A stretch of 64,000 nt of DNA from Fusobacterium perfoetens ATCC 29250 (lineage in GTDB: Bacteria > Fusobacteriota > Fusobacteriia > Fusobacteriales > Fusobacteriaceae). The DNA is taken from the NCBI RefSeq assembly GCF_000622245.1, contig NZ_JHXW01000004.1, positions 1-64,000 of the forward strand. Reading direction: 5' to 3'. Below the pieces are notes generated by a model that saw nothing but the letters and a program-made list of their open reading frames with translations, was not told the origin of the DNA and did not search any database. Shown piece after piece: positions 9,338-18,310 of this stretch (its first letter is position 1; each line of letters opens with the position of its first letter). Made by a program: the position numbers and the translations under genes.

Positions 9338-9664
9338 ACCCGTGTCCAAAACAATAAGCACCATAAGCTTCTACAAGCTTAGTCTGCTATTAAATTTCGC
9401 AATAGTTACTCCCACAGACAGGGCTAACTAAAGCTATCCTCTAAAATGTCCCTAATTGTTTAGAGAAATCACAATAGGTAATCTGTGTATTGGTAACACC
9501 TCGAAAGTTTTCTCCCACAGAACAGAAAAAACAGAGGTGAGCTGACAACTAAGCAGCTAAAGCGTATTCGTTATTTCCATCTAAACGATGAGTTGATCTC
9601 TCACAGCGATCATCCTGGCCTGCTACCTATGACCTCATGGCCCTGTCGAAACCTTTGCATCCCC
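9316..9664 (-). ncRNA. ssrA: tmRNA (transfer-messenger RNA)
   Basis: The transcript starts GGGGAUG at 9664 and ends CAUCUCCACCA at 9316; these ends pair as the acceptor stem with an encoded CCA. The T-arm GGGTTCAATTCCC-type sequence precedes the 3' end. The tag frame runs from 9578 to the stop at 9549 and reads GNNEYALAA, giving the tag (A)GNNEYALAA after the tRNA-like alanine. The RNA rescues stalled ribosomes with SmpB. The length of about 349 nt is normal. The 3' end abuts and slightly overlaps a serine recombinase remnant. Confidence 0.97.
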
Positions 9665-9683
9665 ACATATAATTTAGAAATAT

Positions 9684-9712
9684 ATTATACTATTTTTAAT
9701 TTTTTTTGTCAA
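9684..9712 (-). promoter_or_regulatory. ssrA promoter
   Basis: On the minus strand TTGACA (9712-9707) and TATAAT (9689-9684) are spaced by 17 bp, a perfect consensus housekeeping promoter. Transcription would begin about 10-14 nt before the mature tmRNA 5' end, consistent with 5' processing. Confidence 0.85.
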
Positions 9713-9761
9713 ATAAATTATATTAAGCACATTATAAGTAAAAATAAAAATTTTTCTAATT

Positions 9762-9947
9762 TTATTTTAAAGAAAATTGATTTTTGCTTTCATCATAAAT
9801 ATAACCATTTTTTTCGAAATGTTCTACAAGTTCATTTTTATCAATATCCATATCTTCACATAGACTATCAAGTGATGAATAAAAATCTCTCAATTTCATA
9901 TTTATCATACTATAAGCTATATTTATATCCATTTTTATAAAATTCAT
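9762..9947 (-). CDS. DUF4250 domain protein
   Basis: The 61-residue protein matches the small DUF4250 family: MxxxKLRDFYSSLDSLCEDMDIDKxELVEHF, followed by NGYIYDESKNQF. The function of the family is unknown. AAAAGGAG lies just before the start and directly follows the thrS terminator, so it may be expressed from thrS read-through or from its own weak promoter. The ORF sits between thrS and ssrA. Confidence 0.8.
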   Translation of the reverse strand: MNFIKMDINIAYSMINMKLRDFYSSLDSLCEDMDIDKNELVEHFEKNGYIYDESKNQFSLK

Positions 9948-9965
9948 TTTATTTTTCTCCTTTTA

Positions 9966-10000
9966 AAAAACTGCTGACTAAAATTTAATCAGCAGTTTTT
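9966..10000 (-). terminator. Terminator after thrS
   Basis: AACTGCTGA (9969-9977) pairs with TCAGCAGTT (9989-9997), with further pairing in the loop. On the minus strand it is followed by six T, and the DUF4250 ribosome site begins right after. Confidence 0.85.
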
Positions 10001-10009
10001 ATTATAATA

Positions 10010-11929
10010 TTATAAATTTTCTTTTATTTTTAAAGTAGCTTCATCAATAGCATAAGGAATGAAATCTTCTAATTTCATAGTTTTTTGGTCTTTTTCTCCA
10101 AATCTTCTTACATTAACCTCTCTATTTTCAGCTTCTGCTTTTCCAATTACAAGTTGCATAGGAATTTTATATTTTCCATTTGCTTCTCTAATTTTGTAAC
10201 CTATTGTTTCAGCTCTATCATCTAATTCTACTCTTATATTTTTCTCTTCTAACATAGCCATAACTTCTTTTGCATAAGGAATTACTTCGTCGTTAAGAGT
10301 TAATATTTTAACTTGAGTAGGTGCTAACCACATAGGGAAAGCTCCAGCATAGTGTTCTATTAAGATTCCTATAAATCTTTCTATTGAACCATAAACAACT
10401 CTATGAATCATTACTGGTCTATGTTTTTCTCCATCTTCACCAATGTAGTTAATATCAAATCTTTCTGGTAAGTTGAAGTCTAATTGAATTGTTCCACATT
10501 GCCAAGTTCTTCCAATAGCGTCTTTAATTTTGAAGTCTAATTTAGGTCCATAGAAAGCTCCATCTCCAGGATTTAATTTATAAGGAACACCTATTTTTTC
10601 TAAAGCTCCTTTTAATCCAGCTTCTGCTTTATCCCAAATTTCTTGAGCTCCAATAGCTTTTTCTGGTTTTGTTGATAACTCTATTGAATAATCAAATCCA
10701 AATATTCCTCTATAGAATTTATCTATTAATTGTACAACTCCTATAATTTCATCTTGAATTTGGTCTGGAGTCATAAATATATGAGCGTCATCTTGAGTAA
10801 ATGCTCTAACTCTCATTAATCCATGTAAAGCTCCTGAGAATTCATGTCTATGTACATGTCCTAATTCTCCAACTCTTTCTGGTAAATCTTTATAAGAGTG
10901 AATTTTATTTTTATAAGTTATAACTCCACCTGGGCAGTTCATTGGTTTTATAGCAAAATCTGTTTCATCTATTGAAGTAGTATACATATTTTCTCTGTAG
11001 TTAAACCAGTGTCCTGAAGTTTCCCATAACTCTTTATTTAACATTGTAGGAGTTTGAATTTCTACATATCCAGCTTTTTTATGCTCTCTTCTCCATAAGT
11101 CTATTAGAGTATTTTTTAATACCATTCCTTTTGGTAAGAAGATTGGGAATCCTGGTCCATATTCACTTACAAAGAATAATTCTAATTCTTTTCCTAATCT
11201 TCTGTGGTCTCTTTTTTCAGCTTCTTCTAAGAATACTAAATAATCTTTTAATTTATCATTATTTGAAAATGCTAAACCATATATTCTTTGAAGCATTTTA
11301 TTTTTTGCGTCACCTCTCCAATAAGCTCCAGCAACTGATTTTAATTTGAATGCTTTAATATATGATGTTGATGGAACATGAGGTCCTCTACAAAGGTCCA
11401 TAAACTCTCCTTGTTTGTAGAAAGAAAGTTCATCTCCTTTTGCAATTTCTTTTATAATTTCAACTTTATAAATTTCTCCTAACTCTTCAAAATGTTTTAT
11501 AGCTTCTTCTCTAGTCATCATAACTCTTTCGATTTTTAAATCTTCTTTAGCTATTTTTTTCATTTCAGCTTCAATTTTTTCTAAGTCTTCTGGAGTAAAT
11601 TGTTCTTCTGAATCAAAGTCATAATAGAAACCATTTTCTATAGCTGGTCCTATTGTTACTTTTGTTCCTGGGAATAATCTAACAACTGCTTGAGCCATTA
11701 AGTGAGCTGCTGAGTGTCTGATTATATGTTCTCCCTCTTCTGTATCCATAGTTACAAATTCTACTTTTGCGTCATGGTCTAAAACATAAGACATATCTTT
11801 TAGTTCTCCGTCAACTTTAGCAGCAACAGATTTTTTTACTAAAGAATTACTTATAGATTTAGCTATGACAAACATATTTTCTGCTTTTTCAAATTCTTTT
11901 ATGCTTCCATCCATTAATTCTACTTTCAT
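10010..11929 (-). CDS. thrS: Threonine--tRNA ligase
   Basis: The 639-residue protein charges tRNA-Thr with threonine. Domain order is TGS (about 1-62), the editing domain with HSAAHLMAQ (near 73), the class II catalytic core with the MNCPGG motif 2 region (near 332) and GDGAFYGPKLDF, and the C-terminal anticodon-binding domain from about 540. Length is typical. It is 40 nt downstream of the LptD-like gene with no visible terminator between, and a strong terminator follows it. Confidence 0.98.
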   Translation of the reverse strand: MKVELMDGSIKEFEKAENMFVIAKSISNSLVKKSVAAKVDGELKDMSYVLDHDAKVEFVTMDTEEGEHIIRHSAAHLMAQAVVRLFPGTKVTIGPAIENGFYYDFDSEEQFTPEDLEKIEAEMKKIAKEDLKIERVMMTREEAIKHFEELGEIYKVEIIKEIAKGDELSFYKQGEFMDLCRGPHVPSTSYIKAFKLKSVAGAYWRGDAKNKMLQRIYGLAFSNNDKLKDYLVFLEEAEKRDHRRLGKELELFFVSEYGPGFPIFLPKGMVLKNTLIDLWRREHKKAGYVEIQTPTMLNKELWETSGHWFNYRENMYTTSIDETDFAIKPMNCPGGVITYKNKIHSYKDLPERVGELGHVHRHEFSGALHGLMRVRAFTQDDAHIFMTPDQIQDEIIGVVQLIDKFYRGIFGFDYSIELSTKPEKAIGAQEIWDKAEAGLKGALEKIGVPYKLNPGDGAFYGPKLDFKIKDAIGRTWQCGTIQLDFNLPERFDINYIGEDGEKHRPVMIHRVVYGSIERFIGILIEHYAGAFPMWLAPTQVKILTLNDEVIPYAKEVMAMLEEKNIRVELDDRAETIGYKIREANGKYKIPMQLVIGKAEAENREVNVRRFGEKDQKTMKLEDFIPYAIDEATLKIKENL

Positions 11930-11969
11930 TTTTTTCTCCTTCTATAAAATTTTCTTAAATTTTTATTTT

Positions 11970-14900
11970 TTATTCAATATCTTCTACTTCTATTCCACTA
12001 AGAATATTTCCATCTAAAGATAGTTTTCCATTTTCTCCTCTATTATCTTTAGCACCAATACTAAATATTGTATTGTCAGGGAAAGTAAGAAGTGTAAATT
12101 GAAGAGCTGCTCTCCATTCATAATCTCTTGTAGAGATACTGTAATCTCTTATATAAGCAACAGACCATTCATAGTATCCCATCTCTTTTCCAATTTCAAT
12201 TCCTGCTTCATCTATAAAGTTATTAACTTCTCTTACTGTATCTACATTATCATAGAATTGAATATACATTTTAGTTCTCCATCCCTCACTAGGTTTTCCT
12301 ATCTTAGCATGGAAACTAAATTCATGTTCTTTCTCGGTTACTTTTCTAATTCCATTAGTATTAAAATCAGCTGCTTCTGAATAAGTATATCCTAATCCAA
12401 TTCTATTTTGTGAATAGAATAATCCAACTTTAAATTCTTTTAAAGCATCCCAATAATCTCCAGAAATTTTATCACTCTTATCTCTTTCAAGAGATAGAGA
12501 TAAATCTAAACTTCTTTTATAATCTCCATAATAATTTATTCTTTCATCAATAGACTTTCCTAAATTAAACATTGTAGTTCTAGCTTCATTTCTTTCAAAA
12601 ATCTCTCTCATTCTAGAAATATCAAATGGAGTTACTTCGTCTTTAGATTTTCCAAATTCTTTACTTGCATAATATCTTAATTCTTCTTCTGATAATCTCT
12701 TATCTTTAAAACTGTATCTTAAAGAAATTATATCACTATTATATTGAGTATTCATTCCTTCAGAAGTTTTCTTAATATCAACATAATTACCTTGATAATC
12801 TCCATAAGTTGTGCTTATAAAATGTTGAACTTCTGTTCCTGTCTGATATGCTACTGTATAAAGTCTATTTTTTATATCTAAAACATCATCTTTATCTAAT
12901 TTGGCTTTATCTGTACCCTCAGTATATTGTAATGTAAGTTTTTTATCTTTACTAAATGAATAAGCATATCCATAAATATTTTCTCTAATTTCTTCATTCA
13001 AATCATCATAAATTTTATTATCAGAATTTTTTATTTTTAAATCTACAGCTAAATAATCAATACTTTGATTTTTATAATAGAATGAATGATTTCCTTTATA
13101 TAAGGTTACACCATAATCTTTATTTGATAAATCATTATAATTTTCATTATTTAAAGAATTATAATCATATGGTTTTTTATATGAATATCTATCATTTTCA
13201 TTATAGTAGAAAGATATAACTTTTTCATCATTATATTTAAAGTCTAAAGTATTTTTTAAGCTATCAAAAGCCTTGTCATTTGAATATGCTTTTTCAGCCT
13301 TTTCATACTCTCCACTATAAACAGTTTCTAATTTTCCTGTTGTTATGGAAAAATCTTCATTAACTTTTAAAGTACTATTTTTATTAATAAGTCTTCCATA
13401 CTCTTGAGAATCTTCTCCATCATATGTATAATCTTGATAATAAACACCTAATTTATTTTCAAAATTTTCACTAGAAATATTATGATTAATTCCAGCATCA
13501 TATTTTGTTATTGAATCATTATTTATAGTTCCTTTACCATCTGTAAAATCATCTTTTCTAATATCTCCATAAATATCTACAGTTCCTAATTTTTCTAAAG
13601 AGATATCTTTTTTAGATAATCCTAAACCATAAAAATCAGATTCATTTTCAAAAACTCTAGAAGTTCCATTATAACTTCCCTCTCTAGTTTCAATAGTTTC
13701 TTTATAATTTCCACCAAAGAAAGCTACATCAAATATTCCAGAATAAATATCTATAGTTGCTTTATTTTCTTCTATCTCTTCATAAACAGTATTTTCATAT
13801 TTATTATATTGGCTAACTCTATTATTTCCAAAAACTTTTTCTCTAAATGGGTCATTATTTTGGTTTAATTTTTTTTCTGAATAATCATGAGTTAATGTAA
13901 GCTTAGTATCAGTATTTCCAACAAAATCATATTCTCCAAAAGATGCTCCATATTTTTGAGAATTATATTCATCATACTCTGCTACAGTCCAAGGAGTATA
14001 AGTTATTTTTAAATTTGGAATTAAGTATTCAGTTAAATCTCCTAAGTTAGGGTTTCTTTCCCAAGAGTTAAGTTTTCTAAATTTATCTCCATTTACTTCA
14101 TCAAAATATAAAGATACTTTATTTTTCTTATCAGTAAATCCAAATCCAAAATCTTCTCCTCTACTTCTATCATCATTTATATTAGAACCTTTATCCATAT
14201 CATATAAATAATTATAGTAAGTACTAAAAGTATAATTATCATTATCTTGAGTAAGTTTTATATTTGAAAATAAATCATTATCTATTTGAGAGGTAAATCC
14301 CATATCATTAATTTGGTCTGAAACTATATATTTATAAGCCTCTTTATCATCAGTTAATTTAACTTTTGCTTCAATAGATATATCTTGATTTTTTCCAAGC
14401 TTTGATAAAGATGTATCAAGTGTATAGAAGTTTGAATAATCTCCCATATCTGGAATATTTCCTAAAATTCCTTCTCGTTTTACTCCATCTTTGTCATAAT
14501 AAGTAAATTTACCTTGAGCATCATAATCTTCTATAACATCTTTTAAAGCATCATTCATATTATAAGTTAAACTTTGAAATCCAAAATCAAAATGACCTTT
14601 TTCACCATTATATTTATGAGTATATTCTACATCCCATCTATCATCAAAACTTTCATCTTCTCTTCCAATGTCATTTTTCTTATTATCATCTTCTTTTCTC
14701 CAAATCAGAAAATCTGTGACATTTAATTTTGATTCTCCAATATTATCAAATTTATACCAATTTTCCCATCTTCCTATTAATATTCCCATTTCATCAGCAA
14801 ATTTTGGAGCAAATCCACCTCTGAATTTTTTATCTTTACTTTCATAAAGAGTTCCCCAAGCTATATTCCATCCATATTTTTCATCAGTTCCCCACTCTGG

Positions 14901-15539
14901 GAATAATGGTACTTCAGAACCTTGTCTTATATTAAAACGGAACCATGGAAATTTATAAGGAAAAATATTAAAATCTTGAATATATAAATCAGCACCTCTT
15001 AAGGTTACTTGCTTATCTGGTTCAATATAAATACTATCTAATGTTAAATAGTATCCTAAATCTTTTCTATCTCTATTGGTATTTACTTTAGGGTCTGTTG
15101 TTAACCAAGCATTTTCTACTGTAATTTTTTCATCTTTTATAACAGTTCTTTGTCCACCAAAATATATTTTATCATTTGGTTTCTCTGCTCCTGTTGCTTG
15201 TCCAATTTCTAGCCAACTAAAACTTTCACCAAATATACCATCTCTATTTTTTGTAGATAATTCAGCATTTTTAGCTTCTATTTTAAAATTTCCAGAAATA
15301 AAATTGGTTTCTAATGTAAAATCTTTATTAATATATATTTTTTCTGCTTTTTCATCTCTTCTAGCATCATAAACTTTAAGAGTAGCATCTCCATAATTAA
15401 TATCTATCCCTTGAGTAGCTTGAATTTGTCCTGTTGTTAAATCAATTTCTACTTCATTTTCATTAGGATTAATATCATTTGAAAAAGATTTCATTCCTAT
15501 TAAAGCAAGAGCTAATATTAAATAATATCTTTTTTTCAT
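11970..15539 (-). CDS. lptD: LptD-like LPS-assembly outer membrane protein
   Basis: The chosen start at 15539 is preceded by AAAAGGGG and gives a 1189-residue precursor with a classic signal peptide (MKKRYYLILALALIGMKSFS). A longer frame from 15566 has no ribosome site. After the signal, about 120 residues have OstA/LptA-like beta-strand repeats, then a segment with PWFRFNIRQGSEVPLFP, as in LptD N-termini, and a very long beta-strand-rich C-terminal region with alternating aromatic/polar residues typical of a barrel. It is larger than the roughly 780-residue proteobacterial LptD and lacks the obvious conserved cysteines of that protein. It would insert LPS in the outer leaflet of the outer membrane. 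Confidence 0.82.
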   Translation of the reverse strand: MKKRYYLILALALIGMKSFSNDINPNENEVEIDLTTGQIQATQGIDINYGDATLKVYDARRDEKAEKIYINKDFTLETNFISGNFKIEAKNAELSTKNRDGIFGESFSWLEIGQATGAEKPNDKIYFGGQRTVIKDEKITVENAWLTTDPKVNTNRDRKDLGYYLTLDSIYIEPDKQVTLRGADLYIQDFNIFPYKFPWFRFNIRQGSEVPLFPEWGTDEKYGWNIAWGTLYESKDKKFRGGFAPKFADEMGILIGRWENWYKFDNIGESKLNVTDFLIWRKEDDNKKNDIGREDESFDDRWDVEYTHKYNGEKGHFDFGFQSLTYNMNDALKDVIEDYDAQGKFTYYDKDGVKREGILGNIPDMGDYSNFYTLDTSLSKLGKNQDISIEAKVKLTDDKEAYKYIVSDQINDMGFTSQIDNDLFSNIKLTQDNDNYTFSTYYNYLYDMDKGSNINDDRSRGEDFGFGFTDKKNKVSLYFDEVNGDKFRKLNSWERNPNLGDLTEYLIPNLKITYTPWTVAEYDEYNSQKYGASFGEYDFVGNTDTKLTLTHDYSEKKLNQNNDPFREKVFGNNRVSQYNKYENTVYEEIEENKATIDIYSGIFDVAFFGGNYKETIETREGSYNGTSRVFENESDFYGLGLSKKDISLEKLGTVDIYGDIRKDDFTDGKGTINNDSITKYDAGINHNISSENFENKLGVYYQDYTYDGEDSQEYGRLINKNSTLKVNEDFSITTGKLETVYSGEYEKAEKAYSNDKAFDSLKNTLDFKYNDEKVISFYYNENDRYSYKKPYDYNSLNNENYNDLSNKDYGVTLYKGNHSFYYKNQSIDYLAVDLKIKNSDNKIYDDLNEEIRENIYGYAYSFSKDKKLTLQYTEGTDKAKLDKDDVLDIKNRLYTVAYQTGTEVQHFISTTYGDYQGNYVDIKKTSEGMNTQYNSDIISLRYSFKDKRLSEEELRYYASKEFGKSKDEVTPFDISRMREIFERNEARTTMFNLGKSIDERINYYGDYKRSLDLSLSLERDKSDKISGDYWDALKEFKVGLFYSQNRIGLGYTYSEAADFNTNGIRKVTEKEHEFSFHAKIGKPSEGWRTKMYIQFYDNVDTVREVNNFIDEAGIEIGKEMGYYEWSVAYIRDYSISTRDYEWRAALQFTLLTFPDNTIFSIGAKDNRGENGKLSLDGNILSGIEVEDIE

Positions 15540-15627
15540 AAAAAATCCCCTTTTATTATTATCCATACTATTGAATTATATCATAATTAAGATTTTTTTT
15601 ATATATCATCTAAAAAATTTCTTAAAA

Positions 15628-16305
15628 TTATTTTTCCTTTTCTCTTTCTGCTTGTGATTTACTTAAATATATAGGTTCCATTGTATAGATATTATCTTCT
15701 CTATCTTTTGAAATTTCACATAAAACTCCTGCTCTAGGTAAATTTAAAGAATTATTTGTAAAAATACAATTATCTTTTCCTACAATCTCCTCAATCAAAC
15801 TTCTATATTTTATAGCTCCATCACCTAAATAAAGAGTTTTTTTATTTTTTCTAGTTTCTAAATATTCTCTTAATTCTCCAACTTGATACTCTTCTAATTG
15901 TTTTAAAGTTTCATTTTCATATCTAAAACTACAGTAATATCCTCTTTCTTTTCTAGCGTCTATTATTGAACAAATTTCACAATCATTATTTGTTGAATTT
16001 CCTGCAATAATATCAAGTTCGTTAACTCCAACTATTTTACAATTATTTGCAAAAGCTAATCCTTTGGCAACAGCTACTCCTATTCTTATTCCTGTAAAAG
16101 AACCTGGTCCTATACTTACAGCAATTTTTTCTATATCTTTTATATCTATTTCTAAAAGATTTAATAAATTGTCAACCATTACCATAATGTTTTCAGAATG
16201 AGTTTTATTAATATTTACTGTTATTTCTCCTAGTAATCCTTTTTTATCAGAATATACTCCTATACTTCCAACATTTGTAGAAGTATCAATTCCTAAGATT
16301 AACAT
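15628..16305 (-). CDS. tsaB: tRNA threonylcarbamoyladenosine biosynthesis protein TsaB
   Basis: The 225-residue protein has the actin-like ASKHA start LGIDTSTNVGSIG, and the VSIGPGSFTGIRIGVAVAKGLAF motif typical of TsaB near residue 65. TsaB dimerises with TsaD and works with TsaE to transfer the threonylcarbamoyl group to A37 of ANN-reading tRNAs. It overlaps tsaE by 7 nt, and the lptD-like gene follows 88 nt downstream. Confidence 0.95.
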   Translation of the reverse strand: MLILGIDTSTNVGSIGVYSDKKGLLGEITVNINKTHSENIMVMVDNLLNLLEIDIKDIEKIAVSIGPGSFTGIRIGVAVAKGLAFANNCKIVGVNELDIIAGNSTNNDCEICSIIDARKERGYYCSFRYENETLKQLEEYQVGELREYLETRKNKKTLYLGDGAIKYRSLIEEIVGKDNCIFTNNSLNLPRAGVLCEISKDREDNIYTMEPIYLSKSQAEREKEK

Positions 16306-16757
16306 AATTCTAACAACTCCTTTTCTCTTACTTTATTTCCAATAAAAGAAATATTTAATTTTCTTGTATTTTCACCAAAATATTCAAATTTTATTTCAAT
16401 ATATTCTTTTGGAAGTTCTGATTCGATTATATTAGCCCATTCTATTAAAATTACTCCATCACCATTTATATAATCTTCATAACCTACTTCATAAATTTCT
16501 TCTGGGGTAGATAATCTATATACATCAAAATGATAAAGAGGAAATTTTCCAGAAAAATATTCTAACACATAGTTAAAAGTTGGACTTTTTAAATTTTCTG
16601 TAACACCAAATTCTTTTGCAAAATTTTGACTAAAAGTTGTTTTACCTGTTCCTAAATCTCCAATTAAAGCAACTGTATCTCCAGGCATAACATAGTTTGC
16701 CAATTTTTTAGAAAAATCATTTATTTCGGCAAATGACATTATTTTTTCCATATACAT
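16299..16757 (-). CDS. tsaE: tRNA threonylcarbamoyladenosine biosynthesis ATPase TsaE
   Basis: The 152-residue protein has the Walker A motif GDLGTGKTTF (near residue 34), SPTFNYV, and LYHFDVYRL, all family hallmarks. TsaE is the ATPase that resets the TsaBD complex in t6A synthesis. The start at 16757 is two bases after the hldE2 stop, with AAGGA within the end of that gene. Confidence 0.95.
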   Translation of the reverse strand: MYMEKIMSFAEINDFSKKLANYVMPGDTVALIGDLGTGKTTFSQNFAKEFGVTENLKSPTFNYVLEYFSGKFPLYHFDVYRLSTPEEIYEVGYEDYINGDGVILIEWANIIESELPKEYIEIKFEYFGENTRKLNISFIGNKVREKELLELC

Positions 16758-16759
16758 CC

Positions 16760-17221
16760 CTATCCTTGAATTTTTTTCACTATATTTGTAGTAGATTTTC
16801 CCTCTACAAAAGATAAAATTCTAACTTCTCCACCATAACTTTCAACTATTTTGGTTTCAGGAAGGTCATCTTTTGTATAATCTCCACCTTTTACATGAAT
16901 AGAAGGTTTTAAACAAGCAATTAATTCTTCTGGAGTATCTTCTTCAAAAATTACAGTAAAATCTACTGCTTTTAATCCTCCTAACATTTCTGCTCTATCA
17001 TATTGGTTATTTATTGGACGAGATTCTCCTTTTAATTTTTTTACAGAACTATCTGAATTAACTCCTACAATAAGTACATCTCCTTGTCTTTTAGCTTCAT
17101 TCAAATATCTTAGATGACCTACATGTAAAATATCAAAACATCCATTTGTAAAAACAACTTTTTTATTTTGAGCTTTTAACATTTCTACTAATTGTTTTCC
17201 AAATTCTCTGTCTATTAACAT
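16760..17221 (-). CDS. rfaE2: D-glycero-beta-D-manno-heptose 1-phosphate adenylyltransferase (HldE C-domain type)
   Basis: From the ATG at 17221 (AAGGAGG four bases upstream; a GTG at 17239 lies inside that site and is unlikely) the protein has 153 residues. FTNGCFDILHVGHLRYL contains the HxGH nucleotidyltransferase motif, and HVKGGDYTKDDLPE plus GKSTTNIVKKI close the family pattern. It makes ADP-heptose for LPS inner core. Only the adenylyltransferase half of HldE is present here, so the kinase must be a separate gene outside the window. It heads the hldE2-tsaE-tsaB-lptD-thrS run. Confidence 0.93.
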   Translation of the reverse strand: MLIDREFGKQLVEMLKAQNKKVVFTNGCFDILHVGHLRYLNEAKRQGDVLIVGVNSDSSVKKLKGESRPINNQYDRAEMLGGLKAVDFTVIFEEDTPEELIACLKPSIHVKGGDYTKDDLPETKIVESYGGEVRILSFVEGKSTTNIVKKIQG

Positions 17222-17263
17222 TTTTCCTCCTTGAGACACATTTTTTTAGAAAAACTTTTATCC

Positions 17264-17275
17264 TTTATTGTACCA
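17264..17275 (-). promoter_or_regulatory. Extended -10 promoter candidate for the hldE2-tsaE-tsaB-lptD run
   Basis: On the minus strand TGGTACAAT carries an extended -10 (TG, one base, then TACAAT at 17272-17267), about 46-51 bp before the hldE2 start. No good -35 is seen, as is usual with extended -10 sites. Confidence 0.4.
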
Positions 17276-17444
17276 TAATATTAAAAATTATAAAACTATT
17301 TTTATAAAATAAAATTTATAATTTTTAGAAATAAATTGAAATAACTTTTATTTCATTAATTTTTTTAAAATTTTCTCTTTAATTTTTTTGATTTTTAATG
17401 TATTATATAGTTATAAGAATTTTTTTGAAATAAAGGGGGACTTT

Positions 17445-18260
17445 ATGGAAATTTTATCTAAATTAGGATTTAAAAAAGTAGGTGAATGGAAAAAATTACA
17501 AAATAATCTATATTTTGATGTTAATGACTTTAAAAAAGAAAATAAAGTTGTATTTGCTTTTGTTGTAAATTCTTTTGTAAAATTTATTTCATCTACTGAT
17601 GAAGTTTTAGAATTTGCATTAAATTGTTATGTGTCTCCAAAAGAATTTGAAGGGGAAGAAGTTAGAGTAAAAGAACTTATTTTAAAAACATTAGATAATG
17701 GACCTGTTGAAATTTATGCTTTAAAAAATACTAAATTTTTTGGTTTCAAAACTAGATTTGATAAACAAGATATACTTAAACTTATAAAAGAATTTAATGC
17801 TGATTGGAATGATGAAAATCTTGTAGACCGTATGAAAAAAATCATTGGTAAAGATAGAGTAGCTATCCAAAAAGATGTAGAAGAAAAAGAAAAAATACAA
17901 ACTATTATTGAAGAAAAACCTGAAATGAAAGAGGTATTAAAACCTGAAAAACCTAAAAAAGAATATGAATCTTATATATTTATTTTAGGAAAAAGCTATC
18001 TTGATAGAGGATTCTTCAATTTAAAAACTTCTCACTCTAATTTAGTTGGTGGAGACAAAGAGGAAATACAAATAGTTGTTGGGGATAAACAAGTTATCTC
18101 TGGTAGAATAAGTAGAACTGCAAACTCTTCTGGTACTCCTAGAATCATTGGAAATAAACCTTTAAAACTTTGGTTTACAGAACATTCTCAAGTTAATGGT
18201 GAAATTAAAATAACTTTCATTAATAAGAAAAAAATTAAACTTGAAGCTCTTAGTAAGTAA
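17445..18260 (+). CDS. Degenerate GIY-YIG-like protein of unknown function
   Basis: The start at 17445 follows AAAGGGGG; the protein has 271 residues. Residues 1-115 match the layout of bacterial GIY-YIG nuclease-family proteins (LGFxxVGEW, then a FAFVVNSFVKFI strand pair, then a WND close), but the active-site positions look lost: the second motif reads KFISST instead of YIGKT and the catalytic Arg region reads FALNCY. A charged linker (about 140-170) joins a C-terminal domain (about 172-265) with ILGKSYLDRGFFN and ISRTANSSGTPRI, resembling DNA-binding modules attached to restriction-type proteins. Function is not known; a nucleic-acid-binding role is inferred. Confidence 0.6.
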   Translation: MEILSKLGFKKVGEWKKLQNNLYFDVNDFKKENKVVFAFVVNSFVKFISSTDEVLEFALNCYVSPKEFEGEEVRVKELILKTLDNGPVEIYALKNTKFFGFKTRFDKQDILKLIKEFNADWNDENLVDRMKKIIGKDRVAIQKDVEEKEKIQTIIEEKPEMKEVLKPEKPKKEYESYIFILGKSYLDRGFFNLKTSHSNLVGGDKEEIQIVVGDKQVISGRISRTANSSGTPRIIGNKPLKLWFTEHSQVNGEIKITFINKKKIKLEALSK

Positions 18261-18265
18261 TTATA

Positions 18266-18310
18266 AAAAAAGGACTATTACAAATTTTTGTAACAGTCCT
18301 TTATTATTTT
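18266..18310. terminator. Bidirectional terminator
   Basis: AAAGGACT-A-TTACAAA pairs with TTGTAA-C-AGTCCTTT between the converging genes at 18260 and 18309. A-runs on the left and T-runs on the right allow it to work on both strands. Confidence 0.9.

Noticed and set aside
9593-9940. Open frame antisense to ssrA and the DUF4250 gene
   Set aside because: The sequence is explained by tmRNA structure and the small gene on the minus strand.
15540-15566. Upstream start for the LptD-like gene
   Set aside because: It would place nine residues before the signal peptide and lacks a ribosome site; AAAAGGGG fits the ATG at 15539.
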